From NCBI RefSeq assembly GCF_003319185.1, contig NZ_QOHJ01000004.1, positions 1 through 64,000 on the forward strand: 64,000 nucleotides of DNA. The letters run 5' to 3'. The position numbers and the translations under genes were made by a program. Below are positions 21,748-30,522 of this stretch, piece by piece; positions within the stretch are counted from its first letter, which is position 1, and every line of letters begins with the position of its first letter. Source of the stretch: Blastococcus sp. TF02A-30 (lineage in GTDB: Bacteria > Actinomycetota > Actinomycetes > Mycobacteriales > Geodermatophilaceae). The notes below the pieces were generated by a model. The model had not been told where the DNA came from. It saw only the letters and a program-made list of their open reading frames with translations, and did not search any database.

Positions 21748-22347
21748 GTGGCCGACGACCCGGCCCCGCACGACTACCGCGTCCTCGCCACCGAGACGGT
21801 GTACGAGGGCCGGGTCATCCGCCTGGACAAGGACACCGTCGCGATGCCCGGCGGCGGTGACAGCGTCCGCGAGGTGGTCCACCACCCCGGCGCGGTCGCC
21901 GTCGTCGCGCTCGACGACGACGGGTTCGTGGTGCTGCTCCGCCAGTACCGGCACCCGGTCGGTGACTACCTGTGGGAGCTGCCCGCCGGCCTGCGCGACG
22001 CCGACGGCGAGCCGCCGGTGGAGACCGCGAAGCGGGAGCTGGCCGAGGAGGTCCGGCTGGCCGCCGACCGCTGGTCGCTGCTGACCACCCACTACAGCTC
22101 GCCCGGGTTCTGCGACGAGCAGGTGCTGGTCTACCTCGCGGAGGGGCTCACCGACGTCGACCGCCCGGAGGGCTTCACCGTCGAGCACGAGGAGCTGGAC
22201 ATGACCGTCGAGCGGCTGCCGCTCGCCGACGCCGTCCAGCAGGTCTTCGACGGGCGGATCCGCAACGTGTCGGCGGTGGTCGGTGTGCTGGCCGCGGCGC
22301 AGGTCCGCGCCACCGCGCCCCGGCTGCGGGACGTCGACGCGACCTGA
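21748..22347 (+). CDS. NUDIX hydrolase (ADP-ribose pyrophosphatase-like)
   Basis: The 199-residue protein follows pyrG, as Rv1700 does in M. tuberculosis. The NUDIX helix is GLRDADGEPPVETAKRELAEEVRL: the REL.EE metal ligands are present, but the glycine usually found after EEX is arginine. Upstream it has VVALDDDGFVVLLRQYRHPVGDYLWELPAG, typical of ADP-ribose hydrolases. It probably cleaves ADP-ribose to AMP and ribose-5-phosphate. The GTG start is two bases after the pyrG stop. Confidence 0.88.
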   Translation: MADDPAPHDYRVLATETVYEGRVIRLDKDTVAMPGGGDSVREVVHHPGAVAVVALDDDGFVVLLRQYRHPVGDYLWELPAGLRDADGEPPVETAKRELAEEVRLAADRWSLLTTHYSSPGFCDEQVLVYLAEGLTDVDRPEGFTVEHEELDMTVERLPLADAVQQVFDGRIRNVSAVVGVLAAAQVRATAPRLRDVDAT

Positions 22348-22350
22348 GCC

Positions 22351-22977
22351 TCACGTCGGGCTGACCGGCTCCTCCGGGGCCGGCCGCAGGCCCAGCCGGC
22401 GCAGCTCCAGGCCGGCCAGGGCCCGCACCGCCTCGGGGTCCCCGGCTCGCCAGCCGGCCCCCGTCCCCGGCGGCAGCGCGGCCAGCTGGGGGAGCGGCGC
22501 CGTGGCGACCGCCCGGGCGGCGAGGAGCTCCACGTCCGGCGCGCCGGTGAGCAGCCGCCGGGCGGCGCCGGCCTCCCGCGCCCAGGCCAGCCGCCACGGC
22601 AGCCAGCGCAGCAGCAGCCAGCCCACCGGCAGCACGACCAGGACGACGGCGAGCCAGAAGGCCAGGGTCGTGACGGCGTCCTGGGTCGTCTGACCGGCAC
22701 CGCCGACCGCGCCCCCGGCCTCGCCCAGGGCGTCGAAGGGCACGGCCAGCTCGTCACCGACCAGCGGCACGTCCTCGGCGACGCCGGAGGCCGAGGACAT
22801 CTGGTCGCTCAGCGACCGCCCGAGGTCCTCCACCGCGCGCCCGGGCTCGGCCAGCACGAGGACGGCGCCGTGGACGGCGCGGGCGACGACCACCCACAGC
22901 ACCACCCAGGCCAGCATGCCCAGATCGGCGGCCAGCTGGCGGGTGCGGAGGACGGGGTGCTGGGCGTACGGGCGCAT
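22351..22977 (-). CDS. Conserved two-helix membrane protein
   Basis: The 208-residue protein has two strong transmembrane segments, near residues 20-45 (LGMLAWVVLWVVVARAVHGAVLVLA) and 105-128 (LAFWLAVVLVVLPVGWLLL). They are separated by an outside loop rich in Ala, Gly, Asp and Glu. The C-terminal 80 residues are cytoplasmic, with RRLGLRPAPEEP at the end. This looks like an actinobacterial family of unknown role. It converges on the NUDIX gene with three bases between stops and is divergent from ald. Confidence 0.75.
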   Translation of the reverse strand: MRPYAQHPVLRTRQLAADLGMLAWVVLWVVVARAVHGAVLVLAEPGRAVEDLGRSLSDQMSSASGVAEDVPLVGDELAVPFDALGEAGGAVGGAGQTTQDAVTTLAFWLAVVLVVLPVGWLLLRWLPWRLAWAREAGAARRLLTGAPDVELLAARAVATAPLPQLAALPPGTGAGWRAGDPEAVRALAGLELRRLGLRPAPEEPVSPT

Positions 22978-23162
22978 CTGGACATCGTCGGGCGGGCACG
23001 CCCGGGCGGCAGGTCGAGCGCGGCGACGCCGGTGCGGTACCGGGCCCCCGACGGTGACCCTGCCTACACTCCGGCCCGAGGGCGGCCCCGACCGGGCACG
23101 CCCCTGACACGGTGGGGAGCCCCGTCACCCTCGGGGACGAGCCGCCAGACCAGGAGTCGGAC

Positions 23163-24278
23163 ATGCGGGTCGGAGTGCCCAAGGAGATCAAGAACCGCGA
23201 GTACCGGGTCGCGCTCACCCCGGCCGGGGTGACCGAGCTGACCCGCGCGGGCCACGAGGTGCTGGTCGAGCGGGGCGCGGGGGAGGGGTCCTCCATCCCC
23301 GACGCGGACTTCACCGCCGCCGGTGCCCGGCTGCTCTCCGACGCCGACGACGTGTGGGCCGACGCCGACCTGCTGCTGAAGGTGAAGGAGCCGGTGGCCG
23401 AGGAGTACGACCGCCTCCGGGCCGGCCAGACCCTGTTCACCTACCTGCACCTGGCCGCCTCGAAGGCGTGCACCGACGCGCTGGTCGCCTCCGGCACCAC
23501 CGCCATCGCCTACGAGACCGTGCAGAGCCCCGGCGGCGCCCTCCCGCTGCTGGCCCCGATGTCCGAGGTCGCGGGCCGCATGGCCCCCCAGGTCGGGGCG
23601 CACGCGCTCGAGCGGGCGCACGGTGGCCGCGGCGTCCTGCTGGGCGGGGTGTCCGGCGTGTACGCGGCGAAGGTGGTGGTCATCGGGGCCGGGGTGTCGG
23701 GCATGAACGCGGCGGCGATCGCCCTGGGGATGCAGGCCGAGGTCGTCGTCCTGGACCGCGACATCGACAAGCTGCGCGCCGCCGACCGCATCTACCAGGG
23801 GCACCTGCAGACGGTGGCCTCCAGCGCCTACGAGGTGGAGCGGGCGGTGCTCGACGCCGACCTGGTCATCGGCGCGGTGCTGGTCCCGGGGGCCAAGGCG
23901 CCCACGCTGATCAGCAACGAGCTGGTGTCGCGGATGAAGCCGGGGTCGGTGCTGGTCGACATCGCCGTCGACCAGGGCGGCTGCTTCGAGGACACCCGCC
24001 CCACCACCCACGACGACCCGACGTTCCGGGTGCACGAGTCGGTCTTCTACTGCGTGGCCAACATGCCCGGCGCGGTGCCCAACACCTCGACCCACGCGCT
24101 GACCAACGTGACGCTGCCCTACGTCATGGCCCTGGCCAACGAGGGCACCGGCGCCGCGGTGCGCAGCGACCGGGCGCTGGCGCACGGCGTGAACGTGGTC
24201 GCCGGGCAGGTGGTGCTGCCCGAGGTCGCCGAGGCGCACGGGATGACCGCCGTCCCGCTGGAGGAGGTGCTGGTCTGA
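23163..24278 (+). CDS. ald: Alanine dehydrogenase
   Basis: The 371-residue enzyme begins [20 protein letters not shown], the alanine-dehydrogenase signature, with the catalytic lysine in LLLKVKEP, the catalytic histidine in YLHLAASK, and NAD-binding [14 protein letters not shown]. It interconverts L-alanine with pyruvate and ammonia using NAD. An aggag ribosome site is six bases upstream. TACACT at 23065-23070 is a possible -10, which would give a leader of about 85 bases. Its end overlaps the xerD start. Confidence 0.95.
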   Translation: MRVGVPKEIKNREYRVALTPAGVTELTRAGHEVLVERGAGEGSSIPDADFTAAGARLLSDADDVWADADLLLKVKEPVAEEYDRLRAGQTLFTYLHLAASKACTDALVASGTTAIAYETVQSPGGALPLLAPMSEVAGRMAPQVGAHALERAHGGRGVLLGGVSGVYAAKVVVIGAGVSGMNAAAIALGMQAEVVVLDRDIDKLRAADRIYQGHLQTVASSAYEVERAVLDADLVIGAVLVPGAKAPTLISNELVSRMKPGSVLVDIAVDQGGCFEDTRPTTHDDPTFRVHESVFYCVANMPGAVPNTSTHALTNVTLPYVMALANEGTGAAVRSDRALAHGVNVVAGQVVLPEVAEAHGMTAVPLEEVLV

Positions 24279-25240
24279 CCGCCGCCCCGAGCACCGCGCC
24301 CCCCGCCGCCCCCGCGCTGGAGCGGGTGGTCACCGGCTACCTCGACCACCTCGCGGTCGAGCGTGGCCTGGCCGCCAACACCATCGCCAGCTACCGGCGC
24401 GACCTGCGCCGCTACACCGACCACCTGGCGGCGGCCGGGGTGTCCGGGCTGCGGGAGATCACGGAGTCCGACGTCGCCGGCTTCCTCGCCGCCCTGCGGC
24501 AGGGGGACGACGAGCACCCGCCGTTGTCGGCCTCCTCGGCCGCGCGCGCCGTCGTCGCGGTGCGCGGCCTGCACCGGTTCGCGCTGCTCGACGGCCTGGT
24601 GCCCGACGACGTGGCGCACGAGGTGCGGCCGCCGACGCCGGCCCGCCGGCTGCCCAAGGCGGTGCCGGTGGAGCAGGTCGTGGCGCTCATCGAGGCGGCC
24701 GGCTCGGTGGAGGGCCCGCGCGGGCTGCGCGACCGGGCGCTGCTCGAGCTGCTCTACGGCACCGGCGCGCGCATCTCGGAGGCCGTGGGCCTGGCCGTCG
24801 ACGACCTGGACCGCGGTCAGGCGGCGGTGCGCCTGGCGGGCAAGGGCGGCAAGGAGCGGATCGTCCCGGTGGGCAGCTACGCGCTGCGCGCCGTCGAGGA
24901 GTACCTGGTGCGCGCGCGGCCCGCCCTGGCCTCCGCGGGGAAGGGCGGGGTGCGCGGCGGGGCGCTGTTCCTCAACGTCCGCGGCGGGCCGCTCTCCCGG
25001 CAGAGCGCGTGGGCGATCCTGCGGTCGGCTGCCGAGCGCGCCGGGATCGCCGCGGACCTCTCCCCGCACACGCTGCGGCACTCCTTCGCCACCCACCTGC
25101 TCGACGGCGGGGCCGACGTGCGCGTGGTGCAGGAGCTGCTCGGTCACGCCTCGGTGACGACGACGCAGGTGTACACGCTGGTCACCGTCGACCGGCTGCG
25201 CGAGGTGTACGCGAGCAGCCACCCGAGGGCATTGACCTGA
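24275..25240 (+). CDS. xerD: Tyrosine recombinase XerD
   Basis: The recombinase has an N-terminal SAM-like domain ([30 protein letters not shown]). Its catalytic residues are Arg in GTGARISE, Lys in [13 protein letters not shown] in [11 protein letters not shown], His in [11 protein letters not shown], and the nucleophile Tyr in QVYT. It resolves chromosome dimers at dif with XerC. The start is unusual: CTG at 24275 is preceded by ggaggagg at seven bases and overlaps the ald stop as CTGA. The next in-frame start is GTG 24326, only three codons before the conserved YLDHL and without a good ribosome site. Confidence 0.92.
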   Translation: MTAAPSTAPPAAPALERVVTGYLDHLAVERGLAANTIASYRRDLRRYTDHLAAAGVSGLREITESDVAGFLAALRQGDDEHPPLSASSAARAVVAVRGLHRFALLDGLVPDDVAHEVRPPTPARRLPKAVPVEQVVALIEAAGSVEGPRGLRDRALLELLYGTGARISEAVGLAVDDLDRGQAAVRLAGKGGKERIVPVGSYALRAVEEYLVRARPALASAGKGGVRGGALFLNVRGGPLSRQSAWAILRSAAERAGIAADLSPHTLRHSFATHLLDGGADVRVVQELLGHASVTTTQVYTLVTVDRLREVYASSHPRALT

Positions 25241-25316
25241 CAGCTCGCCGCAGCGCGTCTTGGCACATCTGCGCTGCTGTTCGGCTGGAGCAGTCACAGG
25301 AGTTGGCAGAGGTCGC

Positions 25317-25328
25317 CATGTCGACATG
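25317..25328. promoter_or_regulatory. 12-bp perfect palindrome upstream of parA
   Basis: catgtcgacatg is a perfect palindrome in the 211-base xerD-parA gap, about 40 bases before a candidate -10 (TACGGT, 25369-25374). It could be an operator or chance; nothing else in the gap encodes a protein. An upstream 7-bp stem (25250-25256 with 25271-25277) may be a weak terminator for xerD. Confidence 0.35.
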
Positions 25329-25451
25329 ACGCCCGGCGTGCCTCCTTCGGGATCCGCCACCACCTCCATACGGTCGGTGCACCCGAGCGGGCAGGACGGC
25401 TGACCGCACCCGGCACCCCCGGATCGGGCTCACGGTGGAGGCAACAGACCC

Positions 25452-26354
25452 ATGGCGATCCGAGCGGACGCGGCCCCTGCCGTCGCGCGCCCGCGCGACT
25501 CCGAGGAGATGGGTGCCGCCGCCTCGCGGCTGGACCCCGCGCGGGCGCGGCAGCGCAAGCTCCCGGACCCCAAGCCGCTGACCGAGCACGGTCCGGCCCG
25601 CGTCATCGCGATGTGCAACCAGAAGGGTGGCGTCGGCAAGACGACGTCGACCATCAACCTGGGTGCCGCGCTGGTGGAGTTCGGCCGCAAGGTGCTGCTC
25701 ATCGACCTCGACCCCCAGGGCGCGCTCTCGGTGGGTCTGGGCGTGCCGGCGCAGAACATGGACCGGACCATCTACAACGCCCTCATGGAGCGGCGCACCA
25801 CGCTGCGCGACGTCCGGGTGCCGACCGACATCCCCGGCCTGGACCTGGTCCCCAGCAACATCGACCTGTCCGCCGCCGAGGTGCAGCTGGTCAGCGAGGT
25901 GGCCCGCGAGCAGACCCTGCTCCGGGTGCTGGCCGACGTCCGGGACGAGTACGACTACATCCTCATCGACTGCCAGCCCTCGCTGGGCCTGCTCACGGTC
26001 AACGCCCTGACCGCGGCGCAGGGCGTGATGATCCCGCTGGAGTGCGAGTTCTTCTCGCTGCGCGGCGTCGCCCTCCTCGTCGACACGATCGACAAGGTCA
26101 AGGAGCGGCTGAACCCGCAGCTGGAGATCTCCGGGATCCTCGCCACGATGTACGACTCGCGCACGGTGCACTGCCGCGAGGTGTTCAGCCGGGTGGTCGA
26201 GGCCTTCGGCGACACGGTGTTCCAGACCGTCATCCAGCGCACCGTCCGCTTCCCCGAGACCACCGTCGCCGGCCAGCCGATCACCACCTGGGCCCCGACG
26301 TCCTCGGGTGCCGCCGCCTACCGCGACCTCGCCAAGGAGGTGCTGGCACTGTGA
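25452..26354 (+). CDS. parA: ParA-type chromosome-partitioning ATPase
   Basis: The 300-residue protein has the deviant Walker A motif of ParA/Soj (CNQKGGVGKTTSTINLGAAL), Walker A' IDLDPQGAL, and Walker B IDCQPSLGLLTVNAL. About 55 N-terminal residues precede the core. There is no ParB gene beside it; instead the next genes are a tiny ORF, an RHH-type protein and scpA-scpB. This matches the orphan ParA (Rv1708) next to scpA in mycobacteria. A ggagg ribosome site precedes the ATG. It likely uses nucleoid-bound ATP-dimers to position a partner. Confidence 0.92.
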   Translation: MAIRADAAPAVARPRDSEEMGAAASRLDPARARQRKLPDPKPLTEHGPARVIAMCNQKGGVGKTTSTINLGAALVEFGRKVLLIDLDPQGALSVGLGVPAQNMDRTIYNALMERRTTLRDVRVPTDIPGLDLVPSNIDLSAAEVQLVSEVAREQTLLRVLADVRDEYDYILIDCQPSLGLLTVNALTAAQGVMIPLECEFFSLRGVALLVDTIDKVKERLNPQLEISGILATMYDSRTVHCREVFSRVVEAFGDTVFQTVIQRTVRFPETTVAGQPITTWAPTSSGAAAYRDLAKEVLAL

Positions 26355-26434
26355 CCGAGCGTTCGAGGGCACACATGGACGCAGCGACTCGAGTCATGCT
26401 GCCGACGAGCGCCAGCGAGGAGGTGTCGGCATGA
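26351..26434 (+). CDS. 27-codon mini-ORF coupling parA to the RHH gene
   Basis: The frame starts with a GTG that overlaps the parA stop (GTGA at 26351-26354) and ends with a TGA that overlaps the next ATG (ATGA at 26431-26434). It would encode VTERSRAHMDAATRVMLPTS plus seven residues. Nothing is recognisable in the peptide. The double overlap suggests either a real small protein or a device that passes ribosomes from parA to the next gene. It also spans that gene's ribosome site (gaggagg). Confidence 0.45.
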   Translation: MTERSRAHMDAATRVMLPTSASEEVSA

Positions 26435-26943
26435 CGCGCCGGCCCGTGCTCCCCGGTGCGTCGGAGCTGTTCCGCCGCACCGACGCCACCGCCTCGGTCC
26501 CCGAGGTCACCGAGCTGCCCAACCTGGGCAGCACCACCAGCTCGCCGGCGCTGCGCGGGTCCGCCGCGCGCCGTCCGGCCGAGCCCGAGCCGACGCCGGC
26601 CCAGTCGCTCACCCTGGTGCCCGGTGGCGCGGCGGCCGCCGGTGACGACGACCTGTCCGCCTTCCGGTCGGCCCCGGCGCCCGCGCCGGTGCTGCAGCCG
26701 CACGTGCCGACGCGCGGCCGTCCCGCGCGTGGCCGGGAGCGGACCAAGCACGACGAGAAGATCACCGTCTACATCTCGGCCGACGAGCTGCTCGCGCTGG
26801 AGACCGCCCGGCTGACCCTGCGCGGGCAGCACGGCGTGGCCGCCGACCGCGGACGGATCGTCCGCGAGGCGATCTCGGTGCTGCTGGCCGACCTCGACGA
26901 GCGCGGCGAGGAGTCGGTGCTGGTGCGCCGGCTGAAGGGCTGA
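26431..26943 (+). CDS. Predicted ribbon-helix-helix-like DNA-binding protein
   Basis: The 170-residue protein has a disordered N-terminal 100 residues rich in Pro, Ala, Arg and Ser. Its C-terminal domain begins HDEKITVYISADELLALETARL and continues with RGRIVREAISVLLADL. This strand-helix-helix layout fits a ribbon-helix-helix fold such as those of small ParB-like or CopG-like proteins. Its place directly after parA and before scpA-scpB suggests a DNA-binding partner of this ParA. The family is not one I can name. A gaggagg ribosome site precedes the ATG. Confidence 0.75.
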   Translation: MTRRPVLPGASELFRRTDATASVPEVTELPNLGSTTSSPALRGSAARRPAEPEPTPAQSLTLVPGGAAAAGDDDLSAFRSAPAPAPVLQPHVPTRGRPARGRERTKHDEKITVYISADELLALETARLTLRGQHGVAADRGRIVREAISVLLADLDERGEESVLVRRLKG

Positions 26944-26949
26944 CCCGAA

Positions 26950-26955
26950 TACGCT
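26950..26955 (+). promoter_or_regulatory. -10 element for leaderless scpA mRNA
   Basis: TACGCT begins six bases after the stop codon of the RHH gene. Eight bases separate it from the GTG start of scpA at 26964. It would let scpA-scpB be transcribed apart from parA. Confidence 0.55.
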
Positions 26956-26963
26956 CGGCGTCC

Positions 26964-27866
26964 GTGAGCGACAGCGACGGAGCGGTTCCGACGGCCGACC
27001 GGGCCGACGGGGCCGCTCCGGCGCGTTTCACCGTCCGGCTGACCAACTTCGAGGGCCCGTTCGACCTGCTCCTGCAGCTGATCGGCAAGCACAAGCTCGA
27101 CGTCACCGAGATCGCGCTGTCGAAGGTCACCGACGAGTTCATCGCCCACCTGCGCGCCCTCGGCGACGAGCTCGACCTCGATCAGGCCAGCGAGTTCCTC
27201 GTCGTGGCCTCCACGCTGCTCGACCTCAAGGCCGCCCGCCTGCTGCCGGCCGCCGACGTCGACGACGAGGAGGACCTGGAGCTGCTCGAGGCCCGCGACC
27301 TGCTCTTCGCCCGGCTGCTCCAGTACAAGGCCTACAAGCAGGCCGCGGCCTTCCTGCGGGAACGCGAGACCGAGGCGGCGAAGCGGTTCCCGCGGGAGGC
27401 CGGCCCCGAGCCCCGGTTCGCCGACCTGGTGCCCGAGGTGCTGCTCGACCTCACCCCGCAGCAGTTCGCCGCGCTGGCCGCCCGTGCCCTGGCGCCCAAG
27501 GCGCCGCAGACGGTGAGCGTCTCGCACCTGCACGCGCCCCCGGTCAGCGTCAGCGAGCAGCTGCTCGTGGTCCGCAACCACCTGGTCCGCTCCGGCACGG
27601 TCACCTTCCGCTCGCTGACCGCCGACTGCGAGCACACCCTCGAGGTGGTGGCCCGCTTCCTGGCGCTGCTGGAGCTCTACCGGCAGCAGCGGGTGGTGTT
27701 CGAGCAGCTGACCCCGCTCGGCGAGCTGCACGTGCGGTGGACCGGCGGCACGCTGCCCGCGGCCCCGGTCGACGTCGACGGCGTCGTGGCTGATGGGGAC
27801 GTGGCTGATGGGGACGTGGCCGACGAGGACGCGGCCGACGGATCGATCGACGAGGAGTACCGGTGA
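26964..27866 (+). CDS. scpA: Segregation and condensation protein A (kleisin)
   Basis: The 300-residue protein has the ScpA N-terminal motif FTVRLTNFEGPFDLLLQLIGKHKLDVTEIALSKVTDEF and the C-terminal winged-helix end VFEQLTPLGELHVRW. It is the kleisin that bridges the SMC heads. The tail carries a short repeated VADGD segment (near 27780-27830) from a 15-bp duplication. It starts at GTG 26964 behind a leaderless -10 and overlaps scpB by four bases. Confidence 0.94.
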   Translation: MSDSDGAVPTADRADGAAPARFTVRLTNFEGPFDLLLQLIGKHKLDVTEIALSKVTDEFIAHLRALGDELDLDQASEFLVVASTLLDLKAARLLPAADVDDEEDLELLEARDLLFARLLQYKAYKQAAAFLRERETEAAKRFPREAGPEPRFADLVPEVLLDLTPQQFAALAARALAPKAPQTVSVSHLHAPPVSVSEQLLVVRNHLVRSGTVTFRSLTADCEHTLEVVARFLALLELYRQQRVVFEQLTPLGELHVRWTGGTLPAAPVDVDGVVADGDVADGDVADEDAADGSIDEEYR

Positions 27867-28705
27867 GCGACCCGCAGGAGCCCGGCAGCGCGCGCCCCGA
27901 GCCCGCCCCCTTCTCCTGGGACGCGCTGGCCGCGGAGCTCGCGGCCACCCGGGAGGAGGCCGAGAGCCGGGGCGAGGCCGACCCCGCCACGTGGGACGCG
28001 GTCGCCGCCGAGCTGGCCTCGCGGGTGGCGGAGCGGCCGGTCGAGGAGGACGAGGTCCCGCCGGTCCCGGTCGAGGACCCCGACGTCCCGGCGGTGCCCG
28101 AGCCGGAGCCCGAGCCGGAGCCGGAGCCGGCGGTCGAGGAGCCGCTGGAGCTGCTCGACCCGGTGGAGCTGCGCGGCGGCCTGGAGGCGCTGCTGTTCGT
28201 CATGGACGACCCGGTCGACGAGCCGACCCTGGCCGGCGCGCTGCGCTGCGACGTCGCGCAGGTCCGCACCGGCCTGGCCGAGCTGGCCGAGGGCTACGCC
28301 GCGCGGTCGGCCGGCATCCAGCTGCGCCGCGTGGGGGAGGGGTGGCGGCTCTACACCAGCGACGAGCACGCCGCCGTCGTCGAGCGGTACCTGGTGGACG
28401 GGCAGCGCAGCCGGCTCACCCAGGCCGCGCTGGAGACGCTCGCGGTCATCGCCTACCGGCAGCCGGTCACCCGTGCCCGGGTGTCGGCCATCCGCGGGGT
28501 GGGTGTCGACGGCGTCATGCGCACCCTCATCACCCGCGGCCTGGTGCACGAGGTGGGGAACGACCCCGACACCGGCGGCGGGCTCTACGCGACGACGCCG
28601 CTGTTCCTCGAGCGCCTGGGCCTCACCGGCCTGGACGAGCTGCCCGAGCTCGCCCCGCTGCTGCCCGAGACCGCGACCGTGCTCGACGAGCACCCCGACG
28701 CCTGA
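27863..28705 (+). CDS. scpB: Segregation and condensation protein B
   Basis: The 280-residue protein has about 90 extra N-terminal residues with a Glu-Pro repeat (PEPEPEPEPE) before the winged-helix ScpB core. The core begins ELRGGLEALLFVMDDPVDEPTLAGAL and includes QAALETLAVIAYRQPVTRARVSAIRGVGVDGVMRTL, the family signature. It works with ScpA and SMC in chromosome condensation. The acidic N-terminal extension is longer than in most ScpB proteins. Confidence 0.94.
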   Translation: MSDPQEPGSARPEPAPFSWDALAAELAATREEAESRGEADPATWDAVAAELASRVAERPVEEDEVPPVPVEDPDVPAVPEPEPEPEPEPAVEEPLELLDPVELRGGLEALLFVMDDPVDEPTLAGALRCDVAQVRTGLAELAEGYAARSAGIQLRRVGEGWRLYTSDEHAAVVERYLVDGQRSRLTQAALETLAVIAYRQPVTRARVSAIRGVGVDGVMRTLITRGLVHEVGNDPDTGGGLYATTPLFLERLGLTGLDELPELAPLLPETATVLDEHPDA

Positions 28706-28719
28706 CGGCGCTCCCCGGG

Positions 28720-28974
28720 TCAGCGGAACAGGAACGGCAGCGCCAGGCCGACGCCGATCAGCGCGGCCGCCGACACGCGCCCCAGCACGAGCGCCACCAG
28801 CCGTCGTCCGCGGGCCCACTCCTCGCGCAGCCACCACTGGCCGAGCCGCCACCGGGCGAGCCGGTACTCCTCGTCGGCGAGGGCGGGCGTGAGCCACCAG
28901 AAGAGGACCCCGGACACGACGAGCGCTGCGGCCAGTGCCCACGTGTCCGGCGCGAACGGGTCGTCGGAGGGCAC
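28720..28974 (-). CDS. Small membrane protein
   Basis: The product has 84 residues and two hydrophobic helices, around residues 10-28 (TWALAAALVVSGVLFWWLTPALA) and 62-84 (LVLGRVSAAALIGVGLALPFLF). Between them is a basic, Trp- and Arg-rich cytoplasmic stretch. The GTG at 28974 follows a cagga ribosome site; longer starts are possible. It converges on scpB and is divergent from the pseudouridine synthase. The function is unknown. Confidence 0.6.
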   Translation of the reverse strand: MPSDDPFAPDTWALAAALVVSGVLFWWLTPALADEEYRLARWRLGQWWLREEWARGRRLVALVLGRVSAAALIGVGLALPFLFR

Positions 28975-29040
28975 CGGACGATCCTGGCTGCCGCCGGCCG
29001 CACGCGGGGGCGTCGTCCACAGGCGCGGGTGGGAGACTTG

Positions 29041-29892
29041 ATGGCGATGAGCGACGCGACCCCGAACGACGAGAGCAGGACCGCGGCCGGCGAGGGCTGG
29101 TCCGAGGACATGGAGCTCGCTCCCGAGCACCCCGGGGACCGGCCCCCGGCCGAGGCCGGCGGGGAGCGCGAGGGGGAGCGGCTGCAGAAGGTCCTGGCGC
29201 GGGCCGGTGTCGCGTCCCGGCGCGTCGTCGAGGACATGATCGACGCCGGCCGGATCGCGGTGAACGGCCAGCAGGTGCAGGTGCAGGGCATGCGGGTCGA
29301 CCCGACCCGGGACAAGATCGCCGTCGACGGCGTCCGGCTGGAGATCCGCGACGACCGGGTCACCTACGCGATCAACAAGCCCCCGGGCGTCATCACCGCG
29401 ATGAGCGACGACCGGGCCCGTCCCACCGTGGGCGACATGATCGGCGACCTCGCGCCCGGGCTGGTGCACGTCGGCCGGCTGGACCAGGACACCGAGGGCC
29501 TGCTGCTGGTCACCAACGACGGCGAGCTGGCCCACCGGCTGGCCCACCCCTCCTACGGGGTGCGCAAGACCTACCTGGCGCAGGTGTCCGGCTCCATCCC
29601 GCGCGACCTGCACCGCCGGCTCCGCGCGGGGGTCGAGCTGGAGGACGGCCCGGTGAAGGTGGACTCGTTCAAGGTGGTCGACACCCACGCCGGCCAGTCG
29701 GTGGTCGAGGTGGTGCTGCACGAGGGGCGCAAGCACATCGTGCGCCGGCTGCTGGCCCACGTCGGGCTGCCGGTCTCCCGCCTGACCCGCACCGCCGTGG
29801 GCCCCATCGAGCTGCGGGCGATGCGCTCGGGCACCATCCGCAAGCTCACCCGCGGCGAGGTCGGGACGCTGGAGGAGCTCGTCGGCCTCTGA
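29041..29892 (+). CDS. rluB: Large-subunit pseudouridine synthase, RsuA/RluB family
   Basis: The 283-residue enzyme has an N-terminal acidic extension, an S4 RNA-binding domain (RLQKVLARAGVASRRVVEDMIDAGRIAVNG, residues 42-100), and the catalytic-Asp motif GRLDQDTEGLLLVTNDGEL. A C-terminal KHIVRRLLAHVGLPV segment matches RluB. It converts a uridine in 23S rRNA to pseudouridine. The ATG at 29041 has a gggaga site four bases upstream; 29047 is an alternative. It corresponds to Rv1711, normally followed by cmk; here 13.4 kb intervenes. Confidence 0.93.
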   Translation: MAMSDATPNDESRTAAGEGWSEDMELAPEHPGDRPPAEAGGEREGERLQKVLARAGVASRRVVEDMIDAGRIAVNGQQVQVQGMRVDPTRDKIAVDGVRLEIRDDRVTYAINKPPGVITAMSDDRARPTVGDMIGDLAPGLVHVGRLDQDTEGLLLVTNDGELAHRLAHPSYGVRKTYLAQVSGSIPRDLHRRLRAGVELEDGPVKVDSFKVVDTHAGQSVVEVVLHEGRKHIVRRLLAHVGLPVSRLTRTAVGPIELRAMRSGTIRKLTRGEVGTLEELVGL

Positions 29893-29896
29893 GCCG

Positions 29897-30514
29897 TCAC
29901 AGGACGCTGCTGAGCAGGCCCAGCCCCAGCAGCGCCATGACGACGGCGATCAGCGCGTCGAGCACCCGCCACGCCGCCGGCCGGGCGAACAGCGGCCGGA
30001 GCAGGCGCGCCCCGTAGCCGAGGGCGGCGAACCACAGCACGCTGCCCAGCACGGCCCCGCCGGCGAACTCCCACCGGTGGGCGCCGTGGCTGTCGGCGAC
30101 CGAGCCGAGCAGCAGCACGGTGTCCAGGTAGACGTGCGGGTTGAGCCAGGTCAGGGCCAGGCACGCGGCGACGGCGGCCAGCAGCGCGGTGCGGGCGCCG
30201 GCGGCGTCGACGGCGATCGACGCCGGTCGCAGGGCCCGGCGCGCGGCCAGCACCGCGTAGCCGAGCAGGAAGGCGGCGCCGCCCAGCCGGATGGCGGTGA
30301 TGGCGTCGGGCAGCCGGGCGCTGAGCCAGGAGTTGCCGGCCACCCCGGCGACGATCAGCACCGCGTCGGAGGCCGCGCAGATCGCCACGACCACGCCGAC
30401 GTGCTCCAGCCGGAGGCCCTGCCGGAGCACGAAGGCGTTCTGGGCGCCGATGGCCACGATGAGCGACAGGCCCATCCCGAGGCCGGCCGCTGCTGCGAGG
30501 AGTCCCGTCGTCAC
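29897..30514 (-). CDS. lysE: LysE/ArgO-family amino-acid exporter
   Basis: The 205-residue protein has six hydrophobic segments and the LysE motifs LIVAIGAQNAFVLRQGL near the N-terminus and LALTWLNPHVYLDTVLLLGS in the middle. It exports basic amino acids (lysine, arginine). It is divergent from a LysG-type regulator, the arrangement known in Corynebacterium glutamicum lysEG, where dipeptide-derived lysine induces export. The GTG at 30514 sits eight bases after TAGCGT, the leaderless pattern; GTG 30520 is the alternative. Confidence 0.9.
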   Translation of the reverse strand: MTTGLLAAAAGLGMGLSLIVAIGAQNAFVLRQGLRLEHVGVVVAICAASDAVLIVAGVAGNSWLSARLPDAITAIRLGGAAFLLGYAVLAARRALRPASIAVDAAGARTALLAAVAACLALTWLNPHVYLDTVLLLGSVADSHGAHRWEFAGGAVLGSVLWFAALGYGARLLRPLFARPAAWRVLDALIAVVMALLGLGLLSSVL

Positions 30515-30522
30515 GTGCACCG

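Noticed and set aside
24275..25240. Phage or integron integrase
   Set aside because: Sequence and neighbours (ald, parA, scpA) match housekeeping XerD of actinobacteria.
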